64,000 nucleotides of DNA from Actinoplanes solisilvae (GTDB lineage: Bacteria; Actinomycetota; Actinomycetes; Mycobacteriales; Micromonosporaceae): the NCBI RefSeq assembly GCF_003999975.1, contig NZ_RJAC01000001.1, positions 372,001 through 436,000 on the forward strand. Direction: 5' to 3'. Positions 16,436 to 29,457 of this stretch are shown here, piece by piece (the first letter of the stretch is position 1; the number at the start of each line of letters is the position of its first letter). Under the pieces are notes generated by a model. It ran no database searches and was not told the DNA's origin. It worked only from the letters and a program-made list of their open reading frames with translations. The position numbers and the translations under genes are program-made.

Positions 16436-17722
16436 CTAGAAGTCGAACGTCGGCTCGGGCACGTCGGCCCGCTCGACCTCGACGCCCAGCTTGGCCAGGT
16501 CGTTGACGAAGTCGGGGTAGCCGCGGTCGATGTGGTGCACCTCGCCCACCTCGGTCACGCCCTCGGCACACAGCCCCGCGATGACCAGCCCGGCACCGGC
16601 CCGGATGTCGGTCGCCCGCACCGGCGCCCCCGAGAGCCGTTCCCGCCCGTTCACGACGGCGTGGTGGCCGTCCGTGCGGATGTCGGCGCCGAGGCGCACC
16701 ATCTCGTTCACGAACATGAACCGGCCGTCGAAGATGTTCTCGGTGACCAGCGACGAACCCTCGGCCACCGCGGCCAGCCCCAGCGCCATCGGCAGCAGGT
16801 CGGTCGCGAAGCCCGGGAACGGGAGGGTGACGATGTCGACGGCTTTGGGGCGGTCGGCCATGCGCACGCGGAACTGGTTGTCGCCCGGCTCGACCGTCGC
16901 GCCCGCCACGACCAGCTTGTCGAGCGCGATGTCGAGGAACTCGGGCCGCACGCCCTGAACCGTCACGTCGCCCCGGGTCATCGCCGAGGCGAACGCCCAG
17001 GTGCCGCCGACGATGCGGTCGCCGATGGTGGTGTGCCGCACGGGGTGCAGCTCGTCGACGCCCTCGATGGTCAGCGTGGACGTGCCGGCGCCGTCGATCT
17101 GGGCGCCCATGCCGGTGAGCATCTCGCAGATGTCGACGATCTCGGGCTCGCGGGCCGCGTTGTCGATCTCGGTCACGCCCTTGGCCAGCACGGCCGCCAT
17201 GAGCAGGTTCTCGGTGGCGCCGACGCTAGGGAAGTCGAGCCAGATCTTGCTGCCGCGCAGGCCGCCGGGCGCGGACGCGATGACGAAGCCGTGCTCGCCG
17301 GAGATCTGAGCGCCCATGCGGGCCAGGCCGGAGACGTGCATGTCCAGGCCCCGCGACCCGATCATGTCGCCGCCGGGCAGGGCGACACGCACATAGCCCG
17401 TACGGGCGAGGAGCGGGCCGAGCACGCAGATCGACGCGCGCAGGCGGCGGACCAGGTCGTAATCGGCCTCGCTGCCCGGATCGGCGGGCACGTCGATGGT
17501 CGCCTGACCACCCTCGAGGGCGACCTCGCAGCCCAGCCGGCGCAGCACCTCGGCCATGATGGCGATGTCGGTGATCCGCGGAACGTTCTCGACGACGCTG
17601 CGGCCCGGGGCGAGCAACGCCACCGCCATCAGCTTGAGCGCCGAGTTCTTCGCGCCACCCACAGTGACCTCACCGGTCAGTGAGGTGCCGCCCTTCACCC
17701 TGATGACATCCACGCGGGCCAT
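16436..17722 (-). CDS. murA: UDP-GlcNAc 1-carboxyvinyltransferase MurA (Cys-to-Asp form)
   Basis: A 428-residue MurA, which transfers enolpyruvate from PEP to UDP-N-acetylglucosamine in the first committed step of peptidoglycan synthesis in the cytoplasm. The substrate-binding GGAKNS (Lys25, Asn26) is present and the length is usual. The loop that normally carries the catalytic, fosfomycin-alkylated Cys (LPGGCAIG in E. coli) reads LPGGDMIG, with Asp119 in place of Cys. The same change makes the mycobacterial enzyme naturally fosfomycin-resistant, so resistance is expected here. It is divergent from the adenosyltransferase gene, with 43 bp between starts. Confidence 0.95.
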   Translation of the reverse strand: MARVDVIRVKGGTSLTGEVTVGGAKNSALKLMAVALLAPGRSVVENVPRITDIAIMAEVLRRLGCEVALEGGQATIDVPADPGSEADYDLVRRLRASICVLGPLLARTGYVRVALPGGDMIGSRGLDMHVSGLARMGAQISGEHGFVIASAPGGLRGSKIWLDFPSVGATENLLMAAVLAKGVTEIDNAAREPEIVDICEMLTGMGAQIDGAGTSTLTIEGVDELHPVRHTTIGDRIVGGTWAFASAMTRGDVTVQGVRPEFLDIALDKLVVAGATVEPGDNQFRVRMADRPKAVDIVTLPFPGFATDLLPMALGLAAVAEGSSLVTENIFDGRFMFVNEMVRLGADIRTDGHHAVVNGRERLSGAPVRATDIRAGAGLVIAGLCAEGVTEVGEVHHIDRGYPDFVNDLAKLGVEVERADVPEPTFDF

Positions 17723-17752
17723 CGTATGGTCCTGCGCCCAGCGTCACCGCCG

Positions 17753-17758
17753 TAGGGT
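17753..17758 (+). promoter_or_regulatory. Leaderless promoter -10 (TAGGGT)
   Basis: TAGGGT ends 7 nt before the ATG at 17766. There is no Shine-Dalgarno. It lies in the short divergent gap with murA. Confidence 0.5.
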
Positions 17759-17765
17759 CTCCCGT

Positions 17766-18338
17766 ATGGCCGTTCACCTCACTCGCATCTACACCCGCAC
17801 CGGCGACGCGGGGCAGACCCGACTCGGCAACAACGAGGTCGCCGACAAGACCGATCCGCGCATCGTGGCGTACGCCGACACCGACGAGTGCAACGCCGCG
17901 ATCGGGGTGGCGCTGGCCCTCGGCGACCTGCCCGCCGAGGTGCGCGAAGTGCTCACCACCATCCAGAACGACCTGTTCGACGTCGGCGCCGACCTGTGCA
18001 ACCCCGAGACCGAGAACCCGCCGTACCCCCCGCTGCGGGTCACCGACGACTACGTGACACGCCTGGAGGGCTGGTGCGACGGCTTCCTGGAGCCGCTGCC
18101 GGCCCTCGACAGCTTCGTGCTGCCCGGTGGCACCCCCGGCGCGGCCCTGCTGCACGTGGCCCGCACGGTGGCCCGGCGGGCCGAACGCTCGACCTGGACG
18201 CTGCTGAAGGCCGACCCGGACCGTACGAGCGACCTGCCCGCGAAATACCTGAACCGACTCTCCGACCTGCTCTTCATCCTCTCCCGCACAGCCAACGCGG
18301 GAAACGACGTGAAGTGGGTCCCGGGCGGCGCCCGCTGA
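17766..18338 (+). CDS. pduO: ATP:cob(I)alamin adenosyltransferase, PduO type
   Basis: A 190-residue enzyme of the PduO/MMAB family that adds the adenosyl group to cob(I)alamin to make coenzyme B12. Markers are YTRTGDAGQTRL at the N terminus (ATP loop), DECNAAIG, NDLFDVGADL, and the C-terminal RTVARRAER and YLNRLSDLLFILSR helices of the trimeric bundle. It overlaps the VOC gene by one base (TGATG). The linkage hints at adenosylcobalamin-dependent mutase chemistry elsewhere in the genome, but no mutase is in the window. Confidence 0.92.
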   Translation: MAVHLTRIYTRTGDAGQTRLGNNEVADKTDPRIVAYADTDECNAAIGVALALGDLPAEVREVLTTIQNDLFDVGADLCNPETENPPYPPLRVTDDYVTRLEGWCDGFLEPLPALDSFVLPGGTPGAALLHVARTVARRAERSTWTLLKADPDRTSDLPAKYLNRLSDLLFILSRTANAGNDVKWVPGGAR

Positions 18339-18727
18339 TGCTCCACCACGTCGAGCTGTGGGTGCCCGACCTCGAAGGCGCCACCGGCCCGTGGGGCTGG
18401 CTGTTGGGTTCGCTCGGCTGGACGCCCTACCAGGAGTTCCTGGGCGGCCGTTCGTGGCGGTGCGGCCCGGTCTACCTGGTGCTGGAACAGTCGCCGGCGC
18501 TCACCGGCGACGTGCACGACCGGCGCGCACCCGGGCTGAACCACCTGGCCTTCAACGCCGGCAGCCGGGCCGAGGTCGACCGGCTGACCGCGGAGTCGGC
18601 CGCGCACGGCTGGGCGCTGCTGTTTCCGGAGCGCCACCCCCGCGCGGGCGGGCCCGACTCGTACGCCGCCTATCTGGAGGACGCGTGGGGTTTCGAGGTC
18701 GAGCTGCAGTCCGGCCCGCCCGGCTGA
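18338..18727 (+). CDS. VOC-family (glyoxalase-like) protein
   Basis: A 129-residue protein with two beta-alpha-beta-beta-beta halves of the vicinal-oxygen-chelate fold: HHVELWVPDLEGA at the start, GLNHLAFNAGSRAEVDRL in the middle, and YAAYLEDAWGFEVEL at the end. Metal ligands of the H/E type are possible (His3/4, His at NHLAF, final Glu). It is coupled to the adenosyltransferase by the TGATG overlap. The substrate is unknown. Methylmalonyl-CoA epimerase is also a VOC enzyme, but this protein does not look like it. Confidence 0.75.
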   Translation: MLHHVELWVPDLEGATGPWGWLLGSLGWTPYQEFLGGRSWRCGPVYLVLEQSPALTGDVHDRRAPGLNHLAFNAGSRAEVDRLTAESAAHGWALLFPERHPRAGGPDSYAAYLEDAWGFEVELQSGPPG

Positions 18728-18738
18728 CCGAAACCCGG

Positions 18739-18767
18739 GTGACAGGTTCGCCGATCGCCGTCATCCT
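18739..18767 (+). promoter_or_regulatory. Promoter of the leader peptide and PheS-like ligase
   Basis: A near-consensus -35 (GTGACA, 18739-18744), a 17-nt spacer and a -10 (CATCCT, 18762-18767) lie directly before the ATG of a short ORF at 18774. The 6-nt spacing implies that transcription starts at that ATG. Confidence 0.6.
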
Positions 18768-18773
18768 CAGGAC

Positions 18774-18824
18774 ATGACAACGCGCCTCGCCGTCTCTTTC
18801 CGGTCGCCTCCGGCGGCCGGCTGA
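18774..18824 (+). CDS. Putative leaderless leader peptide (16 aa)
   Basis: The short ORF encodes MTTRLAVSFRSPPAAG and stops 77 bp before the PheS-like ligase. It has no Shine-Dalgarno, but the promoter at 18739-18767 places the transcript 5' end at its ATG, so it should be translated as a leaderless uORF. A strong hairpin lies between it and the ligase. The arrangement looks like attenuation control. The peptide has one Phe, two Arg and two Pro, so the sensed amino acid is not obvious. Confidence 0.45.
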   Translation: MTTRLAVSFRSPPAAG

Positions 18825-18841
18825 CCCGCGCGTTCTGACAC

Positions 18842-18867
18842 ATCGGCCGTCCCACGGGGCGGCCGAT
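18842..18867 (+). promoter_or_regulatory. Leader hairpin upstream of the PheS-like ligase
   Basis: ATCGGCCG (18842-18849) pairs perfectly with CGGCCGAT (18860-18867), and an inner CCC/GGG pair extends the stem around a bulged T with loop ACG. There is no U-run, so it is either a pausing or translational element or a Rho-linked attenuator, not a standard intrinsic terminator. Confidence 0.55.
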
Positions 18868-18901
18868 CGGCGTCCCGGGGGCTGTTCTCGAGGAGAAGCC
18901 C

Positions 18902-20092
18902 ATGTCCACCGACCTCGCCACCCCCGACCACACCGCCCGGGACCTCGCCGCCCGGGACCTCGCCGTCCGCGACCGCACCGCCCGGGACCTCGCCGCCCGC
19001 GACCTCACCGACCCGGCCGAGGGCCACCACGCGATTCAAGCCATCGTCGACGCCGTGCTCGGCGCGGCCACCGCACTCCGGCCCGGTGCCGAACTTGTCG
19101 TGCATCGCGGCGACCGGATCGTCGACGTGGCCGAGAACTACGACCGGCTGGGCTACTCGGCCGCGGCTGCGGCCCGGGACGCGCGTTACACCCGGTATGT
19201 CGATCGCCGAATGCTGCGATCACAGACCTCCGCGCTGATCCCGGGAGCCCTGCGGGAGCTGCACGCCACGGAGGCCTTGATCGCCTGCCCGGGCATCGTC
19301 TATCGCCGCGACTCGATCGACCGTCTGCACACCGGCACCCCGCACCAGCTCGACCTGTGGCGGATCACCCGTGGACGGGCCTCGCCGGCCGACCTGATCG
19401 AGCTGGTCGCGGTAGCCATCACCGCCGCTCTGCCCGGGACGCCGTGGCGCACCCGCCCGGCGACGCACCCCTACACGACCGACGGGCTGGAGCTCGAGGC
19501 ATGGTCGGGCGAGGAGTGGGTGGAGATCGGCGAATGCGGGCTGGCGGCCGCCCACGTAGTCGGGCCGGCGCGCGGCGGGCCGGTTCCCGGGCTCGACGCC
19601 GGGCCGGAACGCAGCAGACCGGCCCACCGGCCCGGCATCGGGCAGGAACGCAGCGGGCTGGCCGTCGGGCTCGGGCTCGACCGGTTGTTGATGTTGCGCA
19701 AGGGCATCGACGACATCCGGCTGCTGCGCTCGGACGACCCGCGAGTCGTACGGCAGATGACCGACCTGACGCCCTATCGCCCGGTGTCGGCGCAACCGGC
19801 CGCCCGGCGGGACCTGTCGGTGGCGCTACCGGCCGGCGTGACCGCCGAGGATCTCGGCGACCGGGTGCGTGAGCTGCTCGGCCCGGACGCCCACCTGGTC
19901 GAAGAGGTGTCCATCGTGTCGACGACTCCCGCCGCTGCCCTGCCCGCGGCCTCCCGCGAGCGGCTGCGGATGCGCGACGACGAAGTGAACGTGCTGATCC
20001 GCGTCGTGCTGCGCGACCTCCACCAGGCCCTGCCGAAGCAGCGGGCCAACGCTCTGCGCGACCGGCTGCTGGAAGGACTCACGATGACCTGA
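18902..20092 (+). CDS. PheS-like class II aminoacyl-tRNA-synthetase paralogue
   Basis: A 396-residue protein that joins a PheRS-alpha-like catalytic core to a C-terminal anticodon-binding (FDX-ACB-like) domain. Core motifs: motif 1-like MLRSQTSALIP (104-114), motif 2-like HQLDLWRITRG (148-158), GLELEAW...EWVEIGECG (195-213) and motif 3-like GLAVGLGLDRLLMLRKGIDDIR (252-273, interrupted here only by my shortened view). From about 291 (PYRPVSAQPAARRDLS) the FDX-ACB fold follows. Residues 222-250 are a low-complexity insert, and the N terminus repeats ARDLA. I recall RefSeq calling such proteins 'PheS-related mystery ligase SrmL'. The substrate is unknown. AGGAG precedes the ATG. Confidence 0.75.
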   Translation: MSTDLATPDHTARDLAARDLAVRDRTARDLAARDLTDPAEGHHAIQAIVDAVLGAATALRPGAELVVHRGDRIVDVAENYDRLGYSAAAAARDARYTRYVDRRMLRSQTSALIPGALRELHATEALIACPGIVYRRDSIDRLHTGTPHQLDLWRITRGRASPADLIELVAVAITAALPGTPWRTRPATHPYTTDGLELEAWSGEEWVEIGECGLAAAHVVGPARGGPVPGLDAGPERSRPAHRPGIGQERSGLAVGLGLDRLLMLRKGIDDIRLLRSDDPRVVRQMTDLTPYRPVSAQPAARRDLSVALPAGVTAEDLGDRVRELLGPDAHLVEEVSIVSTTPAAALPAASRERLRMRDDEVNVLIRVVLRDLHQALPKQRANALRDRLLEGLTMT

Positions 20093-20120
20093 TGGCAGCC
20101 GCCCACGAACGGGCCAAGGC

Positions 20121-20197
20121 GTGACAGCGCCAAACGGGGGCCGCGCGTGACAGCGCCAAACGGGGGCCGCGCGTGACAGCGCGAACAGGGGCCGCGC
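20121..20197 (+). repeat. 26-bp tandem repeat, three copies
   Basis: The unit starting GTGACAGCGCCAAACGGG and ending CCGCGC is exact at 20121-20146 and 20147-20172. The third copy at 20173-20197 is one base shorter with small changes. It fills the gap between the convergent ligase and DUF2550 genes. No hairpin or known motif is evident. Confidence 0.85.
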
Positions 20198-20208
20198 CCG
20201 GCGGCCGG

Positions 20209-20676
20209 TCAGTGCTCGATCGTGCGGGGGCGGATGGCCGGGCGGGGCGCGACGCTGCCGGGCTGGCCGGGCGGGGCCGCCTCGAGCCAGGAGAGGAAGC
20301 CGGTCACGGTGGACTCGGCCATCGCGATCTCGAACTCGTCGAGCGTGGTGGCCAGGCGCAGGATCACCCAGTGGCCCGGCATGGTGAGCCGCTCGGGACC
20401 CTCGGGGCGGCGCTGGTCCTTGACCACGGTCGCGCCGCGGTCGAGCACCCGCTTGGGGCGGAAGGCGAAGCTGAACAGGCGGTGGATGCGCAGCTCGCTG
20501 CCCGCGAAGCGGCCGATCGCGGTCGACCAGCCGCGGCCCGGCACCATCGTGGTGACGCGGATCTGCAGCCGAATAGAACCGCCGCCGCCCATCAGCAGGC
20601 GGCGGCGGACAAAAATCGCGATCAGGAGCGCGAGCAGCGCGACGATACAGATTCCGAAGATTTCAAGAATCTGCAT
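20209..20676 (-). CDS. DUF2550 membrane-anchored protein
   Basis: A 155-residue protein with one N-terminal transmembrane helix (about residues 5-24), an Arg-rich stop (RRRLL), then a soluble beta-rich domain (IRLQIRVTTMVPGRGWSTAIGRFAGSELR). DUF2550 genes regularly follow atpC in actinobacteria, as here with 8 bp between. The function is unknown. Confidence 0.8.
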   Translation of the reverse strand: MQILEIFGICIVALLALLIAIFVRRRLLMGGGGSIRLQIRVTTMVPGRGWSTAIGRFAGSELRIHRLFSFAFRPKRVLDRGATVVKDQRRPEGPERLTMPGHWVILRLATTLDEFEIAMAESTVTGFLSWLEAAPPGQPGSVAPRPAIRPRTIEH

Positions 20677-20684
20677 CGCCGGAG

Positions 20685-20966
20685 TCAGTGAGACTCGGGA
20701 GCGGCCGGGGTGGCGCTCTCGGCGAGGACGGTCACGCCGTCGGCGTCGATCGAGAGGAAACCGCCGGTCACGTCGTAGGTGAGCTGCTCGCCGCCGGCGA
20801 GCTTGACCCGCACCTGCGACGGCTCCTTGAGCAGACCGAGAAGCGGGGAGTGACCCGGCAGCACACCGATCTCACCCTCGGTGGTGCGCGCGACGAGCAT
20901 TTCGGCCTCGCCGGACCACACGCGCTCCTCGACGGCAACGACCTTGACGGCAAGCTGGTTGGCCAC
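20685..20966 (-). CDS. atpC: F1Fo ATP synthase epsilon subunit (short form)
   Basis: A 93-residue epsilon subunit, the central-stalk protein of F1. The N-terminal beta-sandwich is complete (GEIGVLPGHSPLLGLL; YDVTGGFLSIDADGVTVLAE). The C-terminal helical hairpin of about 45 residues that inhibits ATP hydrolysis in E. coli is absent, and the stop is clean with DUF2550 right behind. GTG start with GGGAG Shine-Dalgarno. Unlike the usual order, it does not follow atpD: an LCP gene lies between. It probably uses its own promoter. Confidence 0.92.
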   Translation of the reverse strand: MANQLAVKVVAVEERVWSGEAEMLVARTTEGEIGVLPGHSPLLGLLKEPSQVRVKLAGGEQLTYDVTGGFLSIDADGVTVLAESATPAAPESH

Positions 20967-21024
20967 GCTGTCTCCCTGTTCAGGCCTTGCATCGGATGTT
21001 CACTCGGCACAGCCGATTGGGTGC

Positions 21025-21030
21025 AGTCTA
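21025..21030 (-). promoter_or_regulatory. Candidate atpC promoter -10 (TAGACT)
   Basis: On the minus strand TAGACT lies 58 bp upstream of the atpC start and beyond the LCP stop codon. The -35 is poor. It would give atpC-DUF2550 a transcript separate from the rest of the atp operon. Confidence 0.4.
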
Positions 21031-21079
21031 GACGGCCTGCCCACGCGCCGCGGTGGCGGGTGGTCAGCACCACAGACAG

Positions 21080-22204
21080 TCACGAGTTGGTGTTGATGTA
21101 TTCCGGGTTGCGGAAGATGAAGTTCTGCACCTGGTCCTGGCGGACGGCGGTGAAGAAGTCTTTGGCGCTGGGGGCGAGACCCTCGCCGCGGTAGTCGCCG
21201 CCGACGAAGACCGAGTCACCGGGCAGCTTGATCAGGGTCATGTCGTCGGAACGGACGTTCTTCATCGAGAACGCCCAGTCGACCACGTCGTGGCCGCCGC
21301 CGTCGAAGATCAGCGCCTTGCCCGCCGCCTTGAGCACCTTGTCGAGCTTGGCCGGGTTGGTGACCACGTCCTTGCTGAGCGCCTGCTTGGCCATCGCCTT
21401 GACGAATTGCTGCTGGTGACGCTGACGGTCGTAGTCGCCCTTGGGCAGGCCGTAGCGCTGGCGCACGTAGTCGAGGGCCTGCCAGGCCTGCAGGTGTTGG
21501 GTGCCCTTCTTGTATTCGGCCTGGGGGCCGTAATAGGGGTGGGCACACGAGTTGTCGGCGCAGCGGGACAGGCGCGGGCGGGGCTTGCCGTTCGGTTGCA
21601 GGTGTTCCGACTTGACGTTCTGGTCGATCGTCATGGTGACGCCGCCCATCGCTTCGACGATCGCCTTGAAGCCGTTGAAGTTGATGATCGCGCCGGCGTC
21701 GAACTTGCGGATGCCGGTCAGCTGGCCGACGGTCTTGGCGAGCAGGTCGAAGCCCTGCACCACGTCGTGCTTGCCGTTGCCGACCGCACTGCCGTACCCC
21801 ATCGCGGCGTTGATCTTTGAGCGGCCGCCCTTGAAGCCGGTCTTGGCGAAGGGCGGGATGTCGACGATCAGGTCGCGCGGGATCGAGAAGAGGTAGGCCT
21901 GCTTCATGTCGGCCGGGATGTGGGCCACGATGATCGAGTCGGAGAGCGGGGTCTGCTCGTCGCTGCGCGGGTCGATGCCGACGAGCAGGATGTTGAGCGG
22001 ACCCTTGATGTCCGACTTCTTCTCCTGGTTGGCCACGGCCGGGGTGTCACCGAACAGGTTCTTGGTCTCGACGGCGCCGGCGTAACGGGCCACCAGCACC
22101 TGTTGGGTCACGAGGGCACCGCCGCTGACCACCATGAGAACGCACCCGAAGATCGCACAGAGACGGGCCCACAGCGGCGTACGCCTTCTCGAAGCCTTCG
22201 CCAC
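21080..22204 (-). CDS. LCP-family (LytR-CpsA-Psr) cell-wall glycopolymer transferase
   Basis: A 374-residue LCP protein. Such enzymes attach teichoic acids, arabinogalactan or capsule to peptidoglycan on the outside of the membrane. Features: a single transmembrane helix near residues 13-35, then the catalytic domain with NILLVGIDPRSDE, SDSIIVAHIPADMKQAYLFSIPRD (the conserved Asp/Arg set), GRSKINAAMGYG, and YVRQRYGLPKGDYDRQRHQQQFVKAM (the Arg-rich lipid-phosphate site, given here in part). GTG 22204 is chosen for its GGGGAG Shine-Dalgarno and an upstream -10. It sits between atpD and atpC. Confidence 0.88.
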   Translation of the reverse strand: MAKASRRRTPLWARLCAIFGCVLMVVSGGALVTQQVLVARYAGAVETKNLFGDTPAVANQEKKSDIKGPLNILLVGIDPRSDEQTPLSDSIIVAHIPADMKQAYLFSIPRDLIVDIPPFAKTGFKGGRSKINAAMGYGSAVGNGKHDVVQGFDLLAKTVGQLTGIRKFDAGAIINFNGFKAIVEAMGGVTMTIDQNVKSEHLQPNGKPRPRLSRCADNSCAHPYYGPQAEYKKGTQHLQAWQALDYVRQRYGLPKGDYDRQRHQQQFVKAMAKQALSKDVVTNPAKLDKVLKAAGKALIFDGGGHDVVDWAFSMKNVRSDDMTLIKLPGDSVFVGGDYRGEGLAPSAKDFFTAVRQDQVQNFIFRNPEYINTNS

Positions 22205-22241
22205 GTGCTCCCCATTCCTCGATCCGGTGCGACGTCCGACA

Positions 22242-22247
22242 ACATTA
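22242..22247 (-). promoter_or_regulatory. Candidate LCP-gene promoter -10 (TAATGT)
   Basis: TAATGT on the minus strand lies 38 bp before the LCP GTG and after the atpD terminator. It supports the chosen start and independent expression. Confidence 0.4.
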
Positions 22248-22316
22248 GCCAGATCCGCCCACTCCCGCTGGAGTAAAACGTCACAAAACGGACGCAGGTT
22301 TTCGCGGGACATGGTA

Positions 22317-22348
22317 AAGCCGCGCCAACCGTACGGTCGGCGCGGCTT
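22317..22348 (-). terminator. Terminator after atpD
   Basis: Near-perfect palindrome: AAGCCGCGCC pairs with GGCGCGGCTT around ACC GTAC GGT. The single A/C mismatch on the plus strand becomes a G-U pair in the minus-strand RNA, so the hairpin is a 14-bp stem for the atp transcript. A short U-rich tail (UUUACC) follows. It ends the atp message before the LCP gene. Confidence 0.75.
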
Positions 22349-22377
22349 CACTCACACTGAGTCGCCGGAGGGCGAAA

Positions 22378-24749
<2,372 letters not shown>

Positions 24750-24751
24750 GA

Positions 24752-26401
<1,650 letters not shown>

Positions 26402-26487
26402 CCTCTGCCTTCTCTGTCTAGCTCGGGACGTTCCCGCCACCGAGGGGGCTGCTCGGCCGGCGTCGCCGCAAGCCGAGGGAAGAATTG

Positions 26488-27309
26488 CTATTTAGCGAAT
26501 GCCTGCTTCGCGGCGTTGAGCCGGCGCAGGACAGTGCCGTCGTAGAGGTCGGAGCCGACCTGCACGCTGACGCCACCGATGATCGCGGGATCGACGTCGA
26601 CCTTCAACGAGACCTGCCGGCCGTAGATGTCGGACAACTTCGCAGCCAGCGCCTGTTCGTCGGCGTCGGTGAGCGGCGTGGCCACCGTCACGTACGCGAC
26701 CTGACGGTCACGCTTCGCGGCGGTCAGCTCGACCAGCCGGGTCAACGAGCCCTCGAAACTGCGGCCGCCGAACCCCTCGAGCGCCACCTCGACGAGCCGA
26801 ACAGTGGCCGGCTGGGCCTTGCCCTTGAGCAAGCCCTCCACCAGCTTAGCCCGGCGCTCGATCGGCGCACCTGGATCGCTCAGCGTGACGGCCAGCTCGG
26901 CGTTGCCGGAGACGATCTGCCCGAAGCGGAACAGCTCGTCCTCGATCTCGGCCAGCTTGCCGTCCTTGTCGGCCGATTCCAGCAGCGCGTCGGCGCCGAG
27001 GCGCTCGACGGCGTCGAGGATCTCGGCCGGCCGGGAGAACCGGCCGTTCGCGAGGGTCGCCAGCGTCTCGACGGTGACCTCGGAGACCTTGCCGCCCAGC
27101 AGCGTGCGAACCAGCCCGGCCCGGTCGGCGCCGGAGCGCGCCGGGTCGGTCAGCGCCCGGCGCAGCCGGGGCTGGGTCCGCAGCAGGCCCGCCACCGACA
27201 GGAGCTCGTCGGCGGCCGTCGCGACCTGCGCGGACGTAGCCGTGGTCGTGGCGGAGGCGAACTTCTCCTCCGCCGCCGCGTAGGCCTGCCGGCTGACGCT
27301 CGACGCCAT
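26488..27309 (-). CDS. atpH: F1Fo ATP synthase delta subunit
   Basis: A 273-residue peripheral-stalk subunit, about 90 residues longer than in E. coli, as usual in actinobacteria. The C-terminal part has [20 protein letters not shown] and [20 protein letters not shown], the strand-turn-helix diagnostic of the OSCP/delta family. It overlaps atpF (TGATG). It is not fused to a b-type domain as it is in mycobacteria. Confidence 0.95.
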   Translation of the reverse strand: MASSVSRQAYAAAEEKFASATTTATSAQVATAADELLSVAGLLRTQPRLRRALTDPARSGADRAGLVRTLLGGKVSEVTVETLATLANGRFSRPAEILDAVERLGADALLESADKDGKLAEIEDELFRFGQIVSGNAELAVTLSDPGAPIERRAKLVEGLLKGKAQPATVRLVEVALEGFGGRSFEGSLTRLVELTAAKRDRQVAYVTVATPLTDADEQALAAKLSDIYGRQVSLKVDVDPAIIGGVSVQVGSDLYDGTVLRRLNAAKQAFAK

Positions 27310-27872
27310 CAGCGCCGCCCGCCCGCCGAGCCGGCCGCGCCGAGCTCGTCGATGAAGCGCTCGACCGTGCCCTGGCGGCGCGCCTCGTCGGCGAGAGCCT
27401 CGCCGACGATCTTGCTGGCCAGGTCGACCGCGAGCGTGCCGATCTCGGAGCGCAGGTCGCGCACGATGCTTTCGCGCTGCGCGTTGAGCTGCTCCTGGCC
27501 GGCGCCGATGATGCGGTCCGACTCCTCGCGAGCCTTGGCCAGGATGTCCTGACGGATACCCTCGGCGTCGGCGCGAGCCTCGTCACGGATGCGCGCGGCT
27601 TCCGTGCGAGCCTCGGCGAGCTGAGCCTTGTACTGCTCGAGGAGCTGGTTGGCCTCGGCCTGGGCGGCCTCGGCACGCTTGATGCCGCCCTCGATCGCGT
27701 CCACCCGCGCCGCGAAGGTCTTCTCCATCATCGGGAAGACGAACTTCATCAGCACGAAGCACAGGATCGCGAACGCGATGCTGCCGACCACGATCTCCTG
27801 CCAGAGCGGGATGATCGGGTTGTGTTCCCCTTCGCCGGCCTCGGCCGCGACGGTCAGAACTTCGGTGATCAT
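27309..27872 (-). CDS. atpF: F1Fo ATP synthase b subunit
   Basis: A 187-residue subunit with one transmembrane helix (about residues 24-46, VGSIAFAILCFVLMKFVFP) and a long charged coiled coil rich in Ala/Glu/Arg that forms the stator. Start ATG 27872 is chosen because AGGAGG lies 5-6 nt before it. The GTG two codons upstream overlaps that Shine-Dalgarno. Confidence 0.96.
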   Translation of the reverse strand: MITEVLTVAAEAGEGEHNPIIPLWQEIVVGSIAFAILCFVLMKFVFPMMEKTFAARVDAIEGGIKRAEAAQAEANQLLEQYKAQLAEARTEAARIRDEARADAEGIRQDILAKAREESDRIIGAGQEQLNAQRESIVRDLRSEIGTLAVDLASKIVGEALADEARRQGTVERFIDELGAAGSAGGRR

Positions 27873-27903
27873 GGACACCTCCTAACGAGGCAGCGCGTAA
27901 GAA

Positions 27904-29248
<1,345 letters not shown>

Positions 29249-29400
29249 GACGGCCCGAACGATATCAGCAGGAAAAGGCAGGCTAAGCGGGACCCCCCGC
29301 ACAACCGCAGTTGTCCAGGCGTCAGGGGTCTCGCAACTGGAAGGACACGGTACTCCCCCTTCGCCATAACCGGACAACACACAAGCGTTCACGTCACCGT

Positions 29401-29422
29401 TTCGTGGTCAACAAACCACGAA
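29401..29422 (-). terminator. Hairpin between the AtpI-like gene and the atp operon
   Basis: TTCGTGGT (29401-29408) and ACCACGAA (29415-29422) form a perfect 8-bp stem with loop CAACAA (as read on the plus strand). It lies just after the upstream minus-strand gene. No U-run follows, so termination would be weak or Rho-assisted. The rest of the 209-bp gap holds no gene and should contain the atp promoter. Confidence 0.45.
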
Positions 29423-29457
29423 CTGAACGCTGAGGAGGCAAAACGGCTCCTTAACGA

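Noticed and set aside
16058..17683. Long plus-strand open frame opposite murA (541 codons)
   Set aside because: It is a shadow of murA: the protein is Arg/Gly/Val-biased with no domains, while the minus strand encodes a complete MurA.
16436..17722. Asp119 of MurA as a sequencing error
   Set aside because: Surrounding residues also follow the known Asp-type MurA of other actinobacteria.
20121..20197. CRISPR array
   Set aside because: Three direct repeats abut with no spacers, and no cas gene is present.
26488..27309. Mycobacterial-style b-delta fusion in the ATP synthase
   Set aside because: atpF and atpH are separate overlapping genes, and atpH has only the delta/OSCP part.
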